Source: Apibacter adventoris (lineage in GTDB: Bacteria > Bacteroidota > Bacteroidia > Flavobacteriales > Weeksellaceae). Taken from it: 64,000 nucleotides of DNA. The position numbers and the translations under genes were made by a program. The stretch is taken from assembly GCF_002964975.1 (NCBI RefSeq), contig NZ_PSZM01000034.1, positions 52,433-116,432 on the forward strand. Reading direction: 5' to 3'. Positions 62,115 through 64,000 of this stretch are shown one piece after another; the first letter of the stretch is position 1, and the number at the start of each line of letters is the position of its first letter. The notes below the pieces were generated by a model. It was not told where the DNA came from and ran no database searches. It saw only the letters and a list, made by a program, of their open reading frames with translations.

Positions 62115-64000
62115 ATGGACACACTTAACCCCAATGAGGAGAAAAACCCTCTTTTTCAAATTAATCCACCCAAAAATAAACCCTCTTATTTTGCAAAATA
62201 CGGAGGAACAAAAGAAGACTTATACGGAGATTCCCACTTAGTATCAGTTAAAATAAAGATCAATGGAGTTGATTTTTTCACTCAAACAAATATCCAATTA
62301 GAAATCAGGCAAAAAATCAATGACCTGCACGAATTTACCCTTATTTGTGACCCCGACGAATTCGGAGAGAATCATACCACTTACCTTTTACAAAACTCCA
62401 GAGAATATTTAGGAAAAAGGATTAGTTTCCAATTTCGACAGTTCGGGAAAACCACCTCTATTTTTACCGGAATCATTACCCAACTTTCCATGCCTAAAAA
62501 AGAAGGAATTCGCCAGATTGTTTTTCGGGGGACATCTCCTTCCATTCTTATGGAAAACGGGCTCCATTGCCGCAGTTTTGAAAACCAGACCTTTGAGGAA
62601 ATTATTAAAGAAGTAATTAAAGACTATCCGCAAAATGTTATAAGCTTTCATATTAATCCTAATTACAATGAAAGGCTGAATTATATAGTACAATACAACA
62701 GCACCGATTTTCAGTTTTTACAGCAGCTAAGTAAAAGGTTTGGAGAATATTTTTACTACAATGGAGAACAATTTTGTTTCTCTGCCTGGGGAGGTAAAAT
62801 TATTGAGTTAATGGAAGGAGAAGATGTTTACGATTATGAAATTAAGATGGAAGTGCAGCCCCAGAATTTTTCCTATACGGCCTATGATGCCAAACAAGGA
62901 ACAGACTATTTGCTAGATTCCAAAACCCAAAGCATACAATCCTCTAACAACCCTTTTCAGCAATTTGCCTACAATGCATCCAAAAACCTATATAATGTAT
63001 CTCCTATGGCCCATTACGATCAGAGCTTATTGCTTAACGGCTCGTTGGATATGCAACGATCATTGGAAAGAGATATGAAGAAAAGGCAGAATTTAGTCTA
63101 TGTGGAAGCTACCAGTAATAATCCTTGCTTACGTGTCGGTGATGTGGTTAAGATGATGGCTTGGATTCCAGGGCATGAAATATTCAAAAACGGACGGGTA
63201 CCCATAGAATCGTATAAGATAACCGAAATCGTCCACACCTTTGCAGATGGAGAAGGGTATACCAATACCTTTGTCGGAGTACCTAAAGACTTACCGGTTC
63301 CTCCATACTATAACGAGGTAGAAGCTCCCAAAGCCCAGATACAACATGCCACTGTAAAGGACAACCGAGACCCCCTGAAAATGGGAAGGGTAAGGGTACA
63401 GTTTACCTGGCAAAGGAGGGCTAACAGCCAGACTCCTTGGGTACAGGTAATACAGCCCCATTCCGGAGGAGGCAAAGGGACTTATTTCAACCCTGAGATC
63501 GGGGAAACCGTATTGTGTGCGTTTCAGGGAGGAAATGCCGAAGCTCCTATTGTGTTGGGAACGGCTTATAATGGAGGAGAGATTGCAGAATATTACACTC
63601 AGGGAAACGATATTAAAGTCATACAGACCCGTAGTGGGACCAAGATTGTTTTTAATGATGCTCAGGAACAGGGTTCTATACTTATAGAAGACCCCAGCGG
63701 AAATAAAATGTTTATGGACGGACAGGGTAATATAAAAACCTATGCACCTAAAGACATGGAAATAACCACTGGAGAAAATTTGAATATACATGTAGGGAAT
63801 AACCTGCATTTCACGGTAGGAAACCAGGCTACTTTGGATATAATGCAAAAGATGCTGGTAAACACTCCGTTTATGCAGCAACTGGTAAGTAATTATTATC
63901 ATACCCAGGCAGGAAAAGCATTAATAAACTCTGAAAACCAGATTAAAATTGAAAGTCCTGAGACCTTTGTACAAGGAGGTCAACGATTAATGCTCCATTC
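62115..64000 (+). CDS. vgrG: Second VgrG (TssI) spike protein, 3' end beyond window
   Basis: The frame is open from ATG 62115 to the window edge, 628 codons and continuing. It has an N-terminal extension (about 1-45, NPNEEKNPLFQINPPKNK) not found in the first VgrG. The gp27-like base domain includes YIVQYNSTDFQFLQQLSKRF. The OB-fold includes DNRDPLKMGRVRVQFTWQRR and YFNPEIGETVLCAFQGGNAE. The spike start includes KVIQTRSGTKIVFNDAQEQG and IEDPSGNKMFMDG. It is clearly G+C-richer than the region around it and than the first VgrG, suggesting a more recent origin. Antisense frames at 62409-62693 and 63291-63902 are shadows. Confidence 0.93.
   Translation, partial: MDTLNPNEEKNPLFQINPPKNKPSYFAKYGGTKEDLYGDSHLVSVKIKINGVDFFTQTNIQLEIRQKINDLHEFTLICDPDEFGENHTTYLLQNSREYLGKRISFQFRQFGKTTSIFTGIITQLSMPKKEGIRQIVFRGTSPSILMENGLHCRSFENQTFEEIIKEVIKDYPQNVISFHINPNYNERLNYIVQYNSTDFQFLQQLSKRFGEYFYYNGEQFCFSAWGGKIIELMEGEDVYDYEIKMEVQPQNFSYTAYDAKQGTDYLLDSKTQSIQSSNNPFQQFAYNASKNLYNVSPMAHYDQSLLLNGSLDMQRSLERDMKKRQNLVYVEATSNNPCLRVGDVVKMMAWIPGHEIFKNGRVPIESYKITEIVHTFADGEGYTNTFVGVPKDLPVPPYYNEVEAPKAQIQHATVKDNRDPLKMGRVRVQFTWQRRANSQTPWVQVIQPHSGGGKGTYFNPEIGETVLCAFQGGNAEAPIVLGTAYNGGEIAEYYTQGNDIKVIQTRSGTKIVFNDAQEQGSILIEDPSGNKMFMDGQGNIKTYAPKDMEITTGENLNIHVGNNLHFTVGNQATLDIMQKMLVNTPFMQQLVSNYYHTQAGKALINSENQIKIESPETFVQGGQRLMLH

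Noticed and set aside
63291..63902. Minus-strand 203-residue frame inside the second vgrG
   Set aside because: Antisense to an unmistakable VgrG reading frame.

Overview
The window looks like the chromosome of a low-G+C member of the Bacteroidota, most likely a Flavobacteriia/Weeksellaceae-type bacterium (an Apibacter-like organism would fit, but I cannot verify the genus). Supporting points are the very AT-rich DNA, many Bacteroidota-style promoters (TTTG, about 19 bp, TAnnTTTG), weak ribosome binding sites, lineage-typical genes (DUF3822-rsmD, Mpl ligase, Bacteroidota-type RecQ, DUF4252, azurin) and TssD/VgrG proteins of the Bacteroidota type VI secretion system (T6SS subtype iii).

Layout. 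1-5.0 kb: housekeeping genes (transporters, DivIC, uridine kinase, PyrD) and small CD225/DUF2752 membrane proteins. About 5.2-11.8 kb: an accessory island. It holds a visibly G+C-richer cassette (RibD-like reductase, lipoprotein alpha/beta hydrolase, sugar O-acetyltransferase, CMD-cupin fusion), a HAD/TetR pair with two matching operators, and broken remains of a flavodoxin gene, an rteC-like regulator and a tyrosine integrase. I read it as a decayed Bacteroides-type conjugative element inserted beside metG. 11.9-33.5 kb: core genes (metG, tig, D-lactate dehydrogenase, rsmD, rpe, sucAB, a NUDIX hydrolase, an acyltransferase, mpl), plus a small HTH/hypothetical divergent pair and a possible sRNA.

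34.1-44.4 kb: a T6SS payload island. Two Hcp (TssD) genes, a toxin-23-like protein, VgrG and a PAAR-HINT-HNH nuclease toxin are followed by a string of small immunity-like genes, several broken, and two proteins that share a C-terminal motif. Structural sheath and baseplate genes are not in the window, so this is an effector/immunity locus. A second VgrG runs off the right edge (62.1-64.0 kb).

44.9-61.6 kb: core metabolism. lutABC (lactate oxidation), DUF4252, azurin with an oxidase-like membrane protein, a fructosamine kinase-like protein, tatC, kdsD, recQ, a cyclophilin-FKBP isomerase, pheS, catalase and a zinc alcohol dehydrogenase. D-lactate dehydrogenase (18.8 kb) and lutABC (44.9 kb) together suggest that lactate is both made and consumed. 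No tRNA, rRNA, CRISPR array or intact insertion sequence was seen.
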